This document shows positions 1 to 8,328 of a stretch of DNA of 64,000 bases, piece by piece. The notes beneath the pieces were generated by a model that saw only the letters and a program-made list of their open reading frames with translations, had not been told where the DNA came from and did not search any database. Position numbers and translations under genes: made by a program. Origin of the DNA: Amycolatopsis tucumanensis (GTDB lineage: Bacteria > Actinomycetota > Actinomycetes > Mycobacteriales > Pseudonocardiaceae); NCBI RefSeq assembly GCF_021654135.1, contig NZ_JAKGSD010000001.1:536116-600115 (forward strand), written 5' to 3'. Positions within the stretch are counted from its first letter, which is position 1. Each line of letters opens with the position of its first letter.

Positions 1-101
1 CCAGCTTGCGCGCCCGCGCGCCAGCCGGGCTTCGCTCTCTCCTCCCGGCCAGCACGCCCCACCGGCAGGCACAACCGCTCTGCCCGGCCGAACCTCCCTG
101 C

Positions 102-1496
102 TCAACCGAACACAGCAGCCGGGTCCAGAGCACTCCCCAACGGCACCCGGCTGACCATCCCCGCCGGCAAGCGCACCGGCACGACCTCGCCATACCCGAG
201 CACCCCCAGCACCTTCCGGTCGGCCAGTGGGTGCGCCCGCCCCTGGTCGGTCACCAGCAGCACCGTCCCGGCGTACGCGCCCGCGCTCGGCATCGCCTCC
301 ACCAGTGCCGCCCGCCCGGGCTCGACGTACACCCGGTCGGCCAGTGGCATCCCGAGCACGGTCCGGCCCGGCGTCGCCATCGCGGCGGTGGCGGGCATCC
401 GCGGGCCGACGTGCACCACCGGCGCCGCGGCCCCGGGCTCGTACGTCGCGCAGATCGTGTCGCCCGCCGCGAACTCCGGGCGCTGCCGGGGCGCCGCGCC
501 CGGGCCCGCGTCCGCGGCCGGCGCGATGCGGGCCTCCGCGGCTTCGGCCGGTCCCAGCGGGACACCGACCGGCTGGCCGCCCCCGTACGCCTGCCGCGTC
601 GCCGGGTCGGCCCGCTGGATGTCGTACTGCAGCGGCGAAATCGGCCGCAACCGGTCCGCCTCGGCGAGGTAGTGCTCCCGGTTGCCCGCGGTGTCCAGGA
701 CGAGCAGCTGCCCGGCGCGGATGTCCGCCCGCCCCGGCACCGCCGACGACGGACCGCCCAGCCCGGCCGGCCGGACCGGCGCGATCGGCTCCCCCGCGGG
801 CAGCACGTCGACCACCGCCATGGCCGTCCGGATCCTCGGCACGGACTGCAGCGCCAGCCCCACCGTCACCGTGTCGGCCTGCCGGATCCGGTGCCGGTGG
901 CCCCCGGCGATCAGGTACTGGTCACCGCTGGCCGGGACCTCGGCGAGCACCGCCTCCGCCGGCGCTCCCCCGGGCGCCCCGGCCCCGACCAGCAGCACCG
1001 ACTCGTCCACAGTGGAGCCGTCCGGGCCAGGCACCGGCCGTGAGCACAGGCTCCAGCCACCGGTCAGCAGCTGCCCGGGGTCCGGCAGCGAGTCGGGCGC
1101 GCCGGGGATCCCGATCTCCGCACCCCGCGGCACACCCGCGAGCGAATCGCGCGACACCGACACCGTTTCGGCACGTTCACCGAGCGCCAGCAGCGCCGAG
1201 GCGTAGTTCGTCACCGGGTGCAGCACCCCGTCGAGGTACACGTACCGCGCCCCGGTCTCCTTCGCCACGATCACCGCCGGCCGGTCCCGCCACGTCGTAT
1301 TCCCGCCGGGGTTGACCAGCCCGTACACGCCGACCGCGACGAGGGCCAGCACCCCCAGCACGATGCTGCCGATCGCGGCCCCGCCCGGACGGCGGAACGG
1401 CGGCTGCTCCGGATCGGGCTCCCGCGTCACCAGCGCGGAAATGGCCCGCTGCGCGAGGAACTGGTGCGCCTGCAGCAGGTCGCGTTTGGACGCCAC
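102..1496 (-). CDS. eccB: Type VII secretion core protein EccB
   Basis: A 464-residue membrane protein of the ESX (type VII) secretion core. EccB is known to sit in the inner-membrane complex with EccC, EccD and EccE and to project a large periplasmic domain. The conserved N-terminus (RDLLQAHQFLAQRAISALV) is followed by one transmembrane helix at about residues 40-61; the rest is periplasmic and ends in the EccB-typical Asp/Pro-rich tail. The start is GTG at 1496, four bases past the eccD stop, so the two are co-transcribed with eccD first. No EccC, mycosin or EsxA/B gene lies inside the window; they may be to the left of base 1. Family call is firm. Confidence 0.93.
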   Translation of the reverse strand: MASKRDLLQAHQFLAQRAISALVTREPDPEQPPFRRPGGAAIGSIVLGVLALVAVGVYGLVNPGGNTTWRDRPAVIVAKETGARYVYLDGVLHPVTNYASALLALGERAETVSVSRDSLAGVPRGAEIGIPGAPDSLPDPGQLLTGGWSLCSRPVPGPDGSTVDESVLLVGAGAPGGAPAEAVLAEVPASGDQYLIAGGHRHRIRQADTVTVGLALQSVPRIRTAMAVVDVLPAGEPIAPVRPAGLGGPSSAVPGRADIRAGQLLVLDTAGNREHYLAEADRLRPISPLQYDIQRADPATRQAYGGGQPVGVPLGPAEAAEARIAPAADAGPGAAPRQRPEFAAGDTICATYEPGAAAPVVHVGPRMPATAAMATPGRTVLGMPLADRVYVEPGRAALVEAMPSAGAYAGTVLLVTDQGRAHPLADRKVLGVLGYGEVVPVRLPAGMVSRVPLGSALDPAAVFG

Positions 1497-1499
1497 CGC

Positions 1500-2873
1500 T
1501 CACCCGCCCAGTCCGCGGACCAGCCCGTACACCCCGAGCACCGCGCACAGCACGGGCACGCAGGCGAGCACGACCGCCACCTCGAGCAGCTCGGCGTAGC
1601 GGCCGAGGAACGGGCTGGGCAGCCGCTTGCTGTGGCTGAGCCCCGCCAGCACGGCCAGCCCGCCCACCACGATCAGCACCGGCGCGGTGACGGCGAACGG
1701 AAGCCGCGCGCCGGGGCCGAGCGCGAGCGCGCCCGCGGCGGCCACCCCCGCCAGCAACAGCGGCGCCCGGTGCCGCAGGGCCGGGTAGAGCCGGGCGCGC
1801 AGGCAGAACCCCACTGACAGCACGGACAGCAGCACGACGACCGCGGTGCCGCCCGCCCGCGCGACGACGCACAGGCACACCACGGTGACCGTCGCCGCCC
1901 CGGCGATCATCCCGGTCAGCAACTGGTCGGCGCGCACCACCGCGGCGTAAACCGCCTTCCTGGGCGGTTGCGGGTCGTCGCGCACCAGGTCCGCGGTGGT
2001 GCGCGGGAGCACCGGCATCGGCACCCGCCCGAGGCGGATCGCCAGCGGGCCGGACAGCGGCGACAACAACAGCACCGCCACGGCCGCCACCGCCGCGCCG
2101 TCCGCGCCGTCCAGCGCGTCCGTGGTCGCCGGCCACGACGCGAGCGCCCCCACGACGCTCGCGGTGAGACCGGCGACGAACACCTCGGCGCGCTCGACCA
2201 CGGCGACCTGCCCCAGCACCGCGGCGATCAGCAGCGCCGAACAGCCGCCGAGCAGCTGCGGCGCGCCCAGCCCGGCCGGCTGCGGCCCGGCGGCGAGCGC
2301 CAGCGCTCCCCCGGCGAAGGCGAACGGCATCGCGAGCGCGGCCACCACGGCACCCGCGCCGGCGTCGCCGAACGCCCTGGCCAGCGCGGCGCCCGCGGCG
2401 AGCAGGACGACGCCGCCCCCGAGCGCGGCCCACGCCGCCGTCTCCCACGGCGGCCCGGCCCGCACCACGGCGGCCAGCGCGAGCAGCACGGCGAACGCCC
2501 CGGTCAGCAGGCCCGCCGCGCGGGTGTGCACCGGCCCCCACAGGCGCCCGGTGTGCCCGGCTCCCTTGGCGATGGTGTCGGCGAGGTCGTCGTAGGACAG
2601 TTCCGGCCAGTGCAGGCTCCGGGACACCAGGTGCAGGACCTCGCCGTCCCGGATCCCGTACGCGGCCGGCGTCCGGCCGGGTTCGAGCACGGTGCCGTCA
2701 CCGCGGCGGAGCAGCCAGCCCCCGCCGGCCACCCCGTCGTCGTGCAGGCTTTCACCGGCCCGGCGCAGCAGTCCCGGCAGGATCTCCCCCACCGGCGACC
2801 GCTCGGGCACGGCGAGGTCGATCCGCCGTCCGGGCGCGTCGATGGTCACCCGGACGAGGTTCGTCGTCGTCAT
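1500..2873 (-). CDS. eccD: Type VII secretion integral membrane protein EccD
   Basis: Polytopic ESX component of about 457 residues. The first ~80 residues form the ubiquitin-like cytosolic domain expected of EccD (LVRVTIDAPGRRIDLAVPE onward), followed by a dense run of about eleven hydrophobic helices to the C-terminus. EccD forms the membrane barrel of the ESX pore in known structures. The ATG at 2873 (MTTTNLVRV) is chosen because it abuts the ubiquitin-like strand; an in-frame ATG at 2885 is possible. It is the first gene of a minus-strand pair with eccB and is divergent from eccE, so the 2874-2982 gap must contain both promoters. Confidence 0.93.
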   Translation of the reverse strand: MTTTNLVRVTIDAPGRRIDLAVPERSPVGEILPGLLRRAGESLHDDGVAGGGWLLRRGDGTVLEPGRTPAAYGIRDGEVLHLVSRSLHWPELSYDDLADTIAKGAGHTGRLWGPVHTRAAGLLTGAFAVLLALAAVVRAGPPWETAAWAALGGGVVLLAAGAALARAFGDAGAGAVVAALAMPFAFAGGALALAAGPQPAGLGAPQLLGGCSALLIAAVLGQVAVVERAEVFVAGLTASVVGALASWPATTDALDGADGAAVAAVAVLLLSPLSGPLAIRLGRVPMPVLPRTTADLVRDDPQPPRKAVYAAVVRADQLLTGMIAGAATVTVVCLCVVARAGGTAVVVLLSVLSVGFCLRARLYPALRHRAPLLLAGVAAAGALALGPGARLPFAVTAPVLIVVGGLAVLAGLSHSKRLPSPFLGRYAELLEVAVVLACVPVLCAVLGVYGLVRGLGG

Positions 2874-2982
2874 GGCCCCCACCATGGGCTGGCGGGCCCG
2901 CGGCGGGAACCGTTCCGGCAGGTACCGGCCACCGCGCTGGTTGTCATCGGATCCTCATGTTCGGACCGGCAAGGTGATCGGC

Positions 2983-4203
2983 ATGCTCCCGGCGACGACC
3001 ACGCACCAGCCCCCGCGGCCCAGCGCCGCGGGCGCACCGCAGACCGCCGGGCGGCCGGTCGCGACCGTCGCCGCCCAAGCCGTCACCACCACCGCGACCC
3101 CTGCCAGGACCGCGCCGCCACGCCCCGTGGCACAGCCCACGACCCCGGCCCAGCCCGCGCCGGTCCACATCGGACACCTCGCCGAGCCGCCCGAGGAGAT
3201 TCCGGAGCAGCGGCACACGCCCGAGCTGCCCGCGCTGCGGATCGTCTGCTGGCAGCTCGCGCTGGTGCTGGGCCTGATCGCGATCGGCCGCCCCTGGCCG
3301 GTGACGGCGGGCCTGCTGACCACCGCGGCGATCCTGCTGGTCTGGACCGCGGGCCGCGCGGACGGCCGCTGGCTGTCCGACGAGGTGCTGCTCCGGGCGC
3401 GCCTGCTGCGGCGGCGCCGTCGCGTGGCACGCGGCGGGGACCTGCTCGGCCACCTCGCGCCGGGAGCCCGGATCCGCACCGCCGAAGTCGCGGGCGTGCC
3501 GGCCGGGGTGATCAGCCGCGAGGAAGAACTGCTCGCCGTCCTGCGCCCGACCGGCGGTGATCCCGGTGCGTTCGCCCGGCTCACGCTCTCCGGAGCGCTG
3601 GTCTCGGGATCCGGGACAGCACCGGTGATCCGGCTCCAGCTGGTCCTGCACCGCGGTCCTCGGCAGACGCACGAAACCCGGGCCTGGCTCGCCGTGCGCG
3701 CGGTGCGCGAGCCCGGCCTGGCCACCGACGACGAGCTGCTCACCGCGCTGACCGGCGCGGTGCGCCGCACGCACCGCGAACTCCGCGCCGCGGGCCTGGG
3801 CGCGGTCGCCCTGACCGAGCAGGAACTGCGCGCGGCGCTCGCCGCGCTCACCCACACCGGCCCCGGCCGGGACCGGGTCGCCGAGGAGCGGCGGTGCTGG
3901 CGCGCGGGACCGGTCACCCAGATCGGCGTGCGCGTGACCGGCCTCGGCGCCCGCCCGCCGCGGGCCCGGATCCACGCGCTGCACCAGCTGCTCGCCGCCG
4001 TCCCCGGCGCCGCCCGCACCGTCGCGGTCACCGTGCCCGGGCACGACGCGGTGGTGCGGGTCGCCGCCACGACCGACGCCGCCGCCGATTCGGCCGTCGC
4101 GCGGCTGCTGTGGGCGCCGCCCCCGGGGCTGCGCCTGGAACGAATGGACAACCAGCACGGACCGGCCGTCGCCGCGTCGCTGCCGATCGGAGGAAAGCCA
4201 TGA
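2983..4203 (+). CDS. eccE: Type VII secretion protein EccE
   Basis: About 406 residues. A Pro/Ala/Thr-rich N-terminal tail (1-80) precedes two closely spaced transmembrane helices (about 85-101 and 106-122) and a long soluble domain, the EccE layout. EccE is the peripheral stabilising subunit of the ESX membrane complex. I chose the ATG at 2983; an in-frame GTG lies at 2974, and codons further upstream overlap eccD antisense and look like shadow sequence. The stop overlaps the ATG of the next gene (ATGA), so translation of the LuxR-type regulator is probably coupled. The proline-rich tail is unusually long, and low-complexity there could mask the true start. Confidence 0.85.
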   Translation: MLPATTTHQPPRPSAAGAPQTAGRPVATVAAQAVTTTATPARTAPPRPVAQPTTPAQPAPVHIGHLAEPPEEIPEQRHTPELPALRIVCWQLALVLGLIAIGRPWPVTAGLLTTAAILLVWTAGRADGRWLSDEVLLRARLLRRRRRVARGGDLLGHLAPGARIRTAEVAGVPAGVISREEELLAVLRPTGGDPGAFARLTLSGALVSGSGTAPVIRLQLVLHRGPRQTHETRAWLAVRAVREPGLATDDELLTALTGAVRRTHRELRAAGLGAVALTEQELRAALAALTHTGPGRDRVAEERRCWRAGPVTQIGVRVTGLGARPPRARIHALHQLLAAVPGAARTVAVTVPGHDAVVRVAATTDAAADSAVARLLWAPPPGLRLERMDNQHGPAVAASLPIGGKP

Positions 4204-4901
4204 TCCCCCAGCCCGCACTCGAAGCACGCCAGGCCCCGCCGCGCCTTTCGGTCCTCGATGGACAGTCCGCGGGGGCGCTGGTCTCCCGGCACGCGCGGGT
4301 CGCCACCAAGCTGGCCGCCGCCGAACGCGAGGTGCTCGTCGTCAGCTCGCTGTCCGGCGGCCCCGCCGATCCGGTCAGCACGTTCCGCCCGGTCGACCAC
4401 GCCAACCTCGGCCGCGGGGTCCGCTACCGGATGCTCGTCCCGGACGCCGCGCGCACGACGCCCGGCCCCGCCCGGCGCCTCGGCAAGCTGGCGCAGGCCG
4501 GCGCGGAGATTCGCACGATGCCCGTCGTGCCCGTCGAGGCGCTGGTCATCGACGGCGCGCTCGCCGTGCTGCCCGGGGAGCACCGGGACATCGCGGTGCT
4601 CCGGCTGCCCAGCGTGATCGGCACGATCATGGAGCTGGTCGAGCACCTGTGGCCGGCCGCGGTGCCGCTCGTCCCGGCCGACCCGCCGTCGTGCGCGGAA
4701 CTGGCCGGGCGCGACCGGGAGCTGCTGGCTCTGCTGTCCGCGGGCTGCACGGACGAGTCGGCGGCGGCCGCGCTCGGCGTGTCGGTGCGCACGGTGCGGC
4801 GCATGGTCGCCGGGCTGATGAACCGGCTCGGCGCCCGCAGCCGCTTCCAGGCCGGGGTCAAGGCCGCCGGGCACGGCTGGCTGGCAGGGAGGGCGAGCTG
4901 A
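4200..4901 (+). CDS. LuxR-type HTH regulator in the ESX operon
   Basis: 233 residues. The last ~60 residues (about 167-228; AGRDRELLALLSAGCTDESA and the following VSVRTVRRMVAGLMNRLGAR) form a clear LuxR/GerE helix-turn-helix. The N-terminal ~160 residues have no receiver Asp or PAS motif. They resemble the degenerate phospholipase-D/TrmB-like sensor region found in some actinobacterial solo LuxR proteins, but this part is not securely assigned. It is coupled by ATGA to eccE upstream and overlaps the EccA-like gene by one base downstream, so it probably senses something and controls this ESX operon. That role is inferred from context. Confidence 0.8.
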   Translation: MIPQPALEARQAPPRLSVLDGQSAGALVSRHARVATKLAAAEREVLVVSSLSGGPADPVSTFRPVDHANLGRGVRYRMLVPDAARTTPGPARRLGKLAQAGAEIRTMPVVPVEALVIDGALAVLPGEHRDIAVLRLPSVIGTIMELVEHLWPAAVPLVPADPPSCAELAGRDRELLALLSAGCTDESAAAALGVSVRTVRRMVAGLMNRLGARSRFQAGVKAAGHGWLAGRAS

Positions 4902-6541
4902 TGACGACCGCCGCCCGGACCCTGCTCGTGGCGCCGGGCCGGCACGGCGCCTACGCCACCGTCGGCGAGGCGGTGCTCGGCGCCCCGGACGGCGCGTGCG
5001 TGTCCATCGCCGCCGGCACCTACGCCGAGACACTGGAACTGGTGGACCGCACGCTGACCCTCCGCGCGGCCGCGGGCGCCGAGGTCGTGTTCGACGGCAG
5101 CGGGGCGGACGTGCCGGTGCTGTTCGCCCGCGGCGGCGCGCTCACCGTGCACGGGGTGACCGTGCGGGCGGGAAACGCGGCGGGGGTGCAGGCCGAGCAC
5201 GCGGCCCTGACGCTCACCGGCTGCAGCGTGCACGCCGGGCGCGGCGCCGCCGTCGCGGTCCGCGGACCGGGACCGGTCGCGATCACCGACGTGTCGATCA
5301 CCGGCGCGGAGCACGGGCTGGTGCTGGAAGGCACGTCCGGCGTGGTGGAGAACGTGACCATCGACAACGTCGCCGCCGACGGGATGATCGTCGGGCTGGG
5401 CGCGGATCCGGTGATCCGGTCCTGCGCCGTGAGCGGGTGCGGGCAGCGCGGTCTCTACGTCTACCAGCACGCGCGGCCGGTGGTGGAGAACTGCCGGATC
5501 ATCCGCACCGCCCAGGCCGGGGTCCTGGTGGCCCACCGCGGCGAACCGGTGCTGCGGCGGGTTTCGGTGAGCGACGCGGGCGGCGTCGGCATCGACGTGG
5601 GCGCGCACTGCGGCGGCACGGTCGAAGCGTGCGACGTCACCAACACCGCCGAGCCCGCGGTGCGGCTCGCGGCCTCGGCGACCGCGACCGTGGTGGCCGA
5701 ACCGGCCGGGGCGTCCGGCGGCCCGCTGGACGCGCTGCTCGCGGACCTCGACGGCATGGTCGGGCTGCCGGCGGTCAAGGCCGAGGTCCGGTCGCTGGTG
5801 GACGAGATCCAGGTGAACGCGTGGCGGTCGCGGGCCGGGCTGTCCACCGGCGCGCTGAGCCACCACCTGATCTTCGCGGGCGCGCCGGGCACCGGGAAGA
5901 CGACGGTGGCCCGGACCTACGGCAGGCTGCTGCGGGAACTGGGGGTGCTCGGCGGCGGGGAGTTCCGCGAGGTGTCGCGGCGGGACCTGGTCGGGCAGTA
6001 CGTCGGCCACACCGCCGAGAAGACGGCGACGGTGTTCGAGCAGTCCCTCGGCGGTGTGCTGTTCATCGACGAGGCCTACACGCTGTCGCGGCAGACCGGC
6101 AGCGGCGCCGACTTCGGCCAGGAAGCCATCGACACGCTGGTGAAGCTGATGGAGGACCACCGCGAGGAGATCGCGGTGATCGTCGCGGGCTACACCGCCG
6201 AGATGCGCCAGTTCCTCGCCGCCAACCCGGGGTTGTCGTCGCGGTTCGCGAAGACGATCGAGTTCGAGAACTACACGCCGGACCAGCTGGTCGGCATCAC
6301 CGGCCGCATGGCGGCGGACGGCGACTACGAGCTCGACCCGCGCGCCCGGCCCGTCCTCGCCGGCTACTTCGACCGCATCTCGGCCGATCCCGCGTTCGGC
6401 AACGCGCGCGACGCCCGGAAGCTGTTCGAGGCCGTGCGGAAGGCCCAGTCCGGGCGGCTGCGGCGGCTCGGCCGGATCCCGGACCCCGCCGAGCTGCGTG
6501 AACTCCGGCTCGAGGACGTGCTGGCTGCGGTCGGGGCGTGA
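4901..6541 (+). CDS. Beta-helix/AAA ATPase fusion, EccA-like
   Basis: 546 residues in two parts. Residues 1 to about 275 are a right-handed parallel beta-helix with repeating short strands and Gly/Asn turns (for example VVENVTIDN, VVENCRI). Residues 280-546 are a CbxX/CfqX-type AAA+ ATPase, with Walker A GAPGTGKTT (about 327-335), Walker B LFIDEA (about 387) and a substrate-pore-like LVGQYVG segment. The ATPase half is the type found in ESX EccA, where it is normally preceded by TPR helices that bind EspG or substrates. Here a carbohydrate/protein-surface-like beta-helix takes that place. The ESX operon context supports an EccA-like cytosolic role. The start ATG at 4901 follows the one-base overlap with the regulator. 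Confidence 0.85.
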   Translation: MTTAARTLLVAPGRHGAYATVGEAVLGAPDGACVSIAAGTYAETLELVDRTLTLRAAAGAEVVFDGSGADVPVLFARGGALTVHGVTVRAGNAAGVQAEHAALTLTGCSVHAGRGAAVAVRGPGPVAITDVSITGAEHGLVLEGTSGVVENVTIDNVAADGMIVGLGADPVIRSCAVSGCGQRGLYVYQHARPVVENCRIIRTAQAGVLVAHRGEPVLRRVSVSDAGGVGIDVGAHCGGTVEACDVTNTAEPAVRLAASATATVVAEPAGASGGPLDALLADLDGMVGLPAVKAEVRSLVDEIQVNAWRSRAGLSTGALSHHLIFAGAPGTGKTTVARTYGRLLRELGVLGGGEFREVSRRDLVGQYVGHTAEKTATVFEQSLGGVLFIDEAYTLSRQTGSGADFGQEAIDTLVKLMEDHREEIAVIVAGYTAEMRQFLAANPGLSSRFAKTIEFENYTPDQLVGITGRMAADGDYELDPRARPVLAGYFDRISADPAFGNARDARKLFEAVRKAQSGRLRRLGRIPDPAELRELRLEDVLAAVGA

Positions 6542-8328
6542 TGGTTCGTACCATGGGACCGGCGACGGCGGCGATTCCGAGGACGACCACCATGACGGCA
6601 GCGGGGGACGCACCCGGCGACCTGGTTCCGCTGGGCGACGGGCCGAGCGCCACCGTGTTCGCCGGGGTGGACGAGGCGGCCGGGACGGCGTTCGCGCTCA
6701 AGGTCTACCCGGGCCGGCTCGACCGCGGCACCCGCGCCGAGCTGGACGCCGAACTGTCCGCGCTGGCCTCGGTGCGGGGCAGGGCGCCGGTCCTGGTGGC
6801 CGACGCGGTGCGCGAGCTCCCGGACGGCCGGTGCGCCCTGCGGATGGAGTTGTGCGCGCAGTCCCTGCCCGAGCTGGTGGGGGCGTTCGGGCCGATGGCG
6901 GCCGCCGACGCGGTGGCGCTGGGCCGCTCGCTGGCGTCCGCGCTGGCCGCGGCGCACCCGGCCGGGGTGGTGCACGGCGGGGTCACCCCGGGGAACGTGT
7001 TGTTCCGGCCGTCCGGCGAGGCGGTGCTGTCCGACTTCGGCCTGGCGCTGCGCCGCGCCTTCCCCCGCGACCCGGCGCGCGACATCGGGTTCCTGGCGCC
7101 GGAGACACTGCGCGACGGAACCGCCGACGAGCGGTCCGACCTGTACGGCTTGGGCGCGGTGCTGTACCTGGCGCTGACCGGCCGGTCGCCGCACCAGGGA
7201 CGGCCCGGCGAGCCCGAGGGCGAGCTGGTGCTGCGGGTGCTGCACGAGCCGGCGCCGCCCCTGGAGCGGAGCGATCTGCCGCCGGGGCTGGCGCAGCTGA
7301 TCACGGCGCTGCTGGCCCGGTCCCCCGACGCGCGCCCCCTCGACGCGGCCACCGTGGCCGCCCGGATGGCCGCCCCGGCCCCCGGCCAGGTGCGGCCGGC
7401 GTTCGACGACTTCGGGGGGTCCTTCGGCGCGCCATCCTTGGGCGGGCCGCCGGTGGCGCCGGGGCCACCTCCGGGCGGGCCCCCGCTGCGATCGCATCCG
7501 GGGCCGCCGTCGCACAACCCGACAGGGGAAGTGCCCTTGGGCGCGCCACCACTGGCCCCGCAAGCGGGGGCGCCAGCGGGACCACCCCCGGGCATCCCGC
7601 ACGGATCGCAGGCAGGAGCGCCATCGCCGACCGCGCCACCGGCCCCCTTGGGCGCCCTGCCTCCGGGGACGCCGCCCCCGGGCACACATCCCACGGCCCT
7701 GCGTCCCGCGGGGCCGCAGCCGAATCCGGCTTCGCCGCCGGTCCCCCATGCCTCGGCGGCGCCGGCCGGGCCGGCACCCCACGGGCCCCCCGCGGCCGGG
7801 AACCGACCCGCAGCGCCCTGGCCCGCCGCCCCGCATCCGGCGCCGGGCGGGCCGCGGCTGGGCACGCCGCTCGTCGAGTACGGGCCGGCCGACCGCCCGC
7901 GCCGACGGCCGAGGCGGATGAATTCCGTCGTCGTGGCGCTGGCGGTGTTGTCGGCGCTCGCGGTGGCCGCCGTGCTCGTGCTGGTGAACACCCCGGAGGA
8001 ACTGGACGTCGCGGCCGTGCCGCCGCAGATCGGGGCTCCCGGGCTGCCCTCGCCGTCGGGGCGGGCGGTGCAACTGGACCTCAACGACCCGGTCGACCTC
8101 GGCGATCACGTCGAACTGTCCTGGCGCAGCAGCGAGGCGCTGGACTTCGCGGTCATCGTCGCCGCCGAGGGCGAGCGGAGCACCACCGTCCTCGTCCAGC
8201 GCAACACCAGCCACCGGGTGCCGGTGGATCCGGTGCGCAAGTACTGCTTCCTCGTCCAGGCCACCGACGGCAACCAGGTCTACGAGAGCCAGGCCAAACC
8301 GATCCGCGGCGCGAACTGCGTCAAGTGA
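6541..8328 (+). CDS. Membrane-anchored pseudokinase (Ser/Thr kinase fold)
   Basis: About 595 residues. An N-terminal Hanks-type kinase fold (about 25-275) has the ATP-binding Lys (FALKVY), a DFG (SDFGLAL) and an APE (LAPE). The catalytic loop, normally HRDxKPxN, reads HGGVTPGNVL at about residue 143, so the catalytic Asp and the loop Lys are both missing. A ~170-residue Pro/Gly-rich linker follows, then one transmembrane helix (about 460-482) and a small beta-sandwich extracellular domain with two Cys. It is probably a pseudokinase that binds ATP or scaffolds partners at the ESX locus. The start is ATG 6541 (GTG 6538 possible), overlapping the previous stop. The 3' end overlaps the convergent TgpA-like gene by 8 bases. 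Confidence 0.85.
   Translation: MVRTMGPATAAIPRTTTMTAAGDAPGDLVPLGDGPSATVFAGVDEAAGTAFALKVYPGRLDRGTRAELDAELSALASVRGRAPVLVADAVRELPDGRCALRMELCAQSLPELVGAFGPMAAADAVALGRSLASALAAAHPAGVVHGGVTPGNVLFRPSGEAVLSDFGLALRRAFPRDPARDIGFLAPETLRDGTADERSDLYGLGAVLYLALTGRSPHQGRPGEPEGELVLRVLHEPAPPLERSDLPPGLAQLITALLARSPDARPLDAATVAARMAAPAPGQVRPAFDDFGGSFGAPSLGGPPVAPGPPPGGPPLRSHPGPPSHNPTGEVPLGAPPLAPQAGAPAGPPPGIPHGSQAGAPSPTAPPAPLGALPPGTPPPGTHPTALRPAGPQPNPASPPVPHASAAPAGPAPHGPPAAGNRPAAPWPAAPHPAPGGPRLGTPLVEYGPADRPRRRPRRMNSVVVALAVLSALAVAAVLVLVNTPEELDVAAVPPQIGAPGLPSPSGRAVQLDLNDPVDLGDHVELSWRSSEALDFAVIVAAEGERSTTVLVQRNTSHRVPVDPVRKYCFLVQATDGNQVYESQAKPIRGANCVK

Noticed and set aside
1..101. Possible start of another ESX gene at the left edge
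   Set aside because: Only about 100 bases are visible and no conserved start or signal sequence can be recognised.
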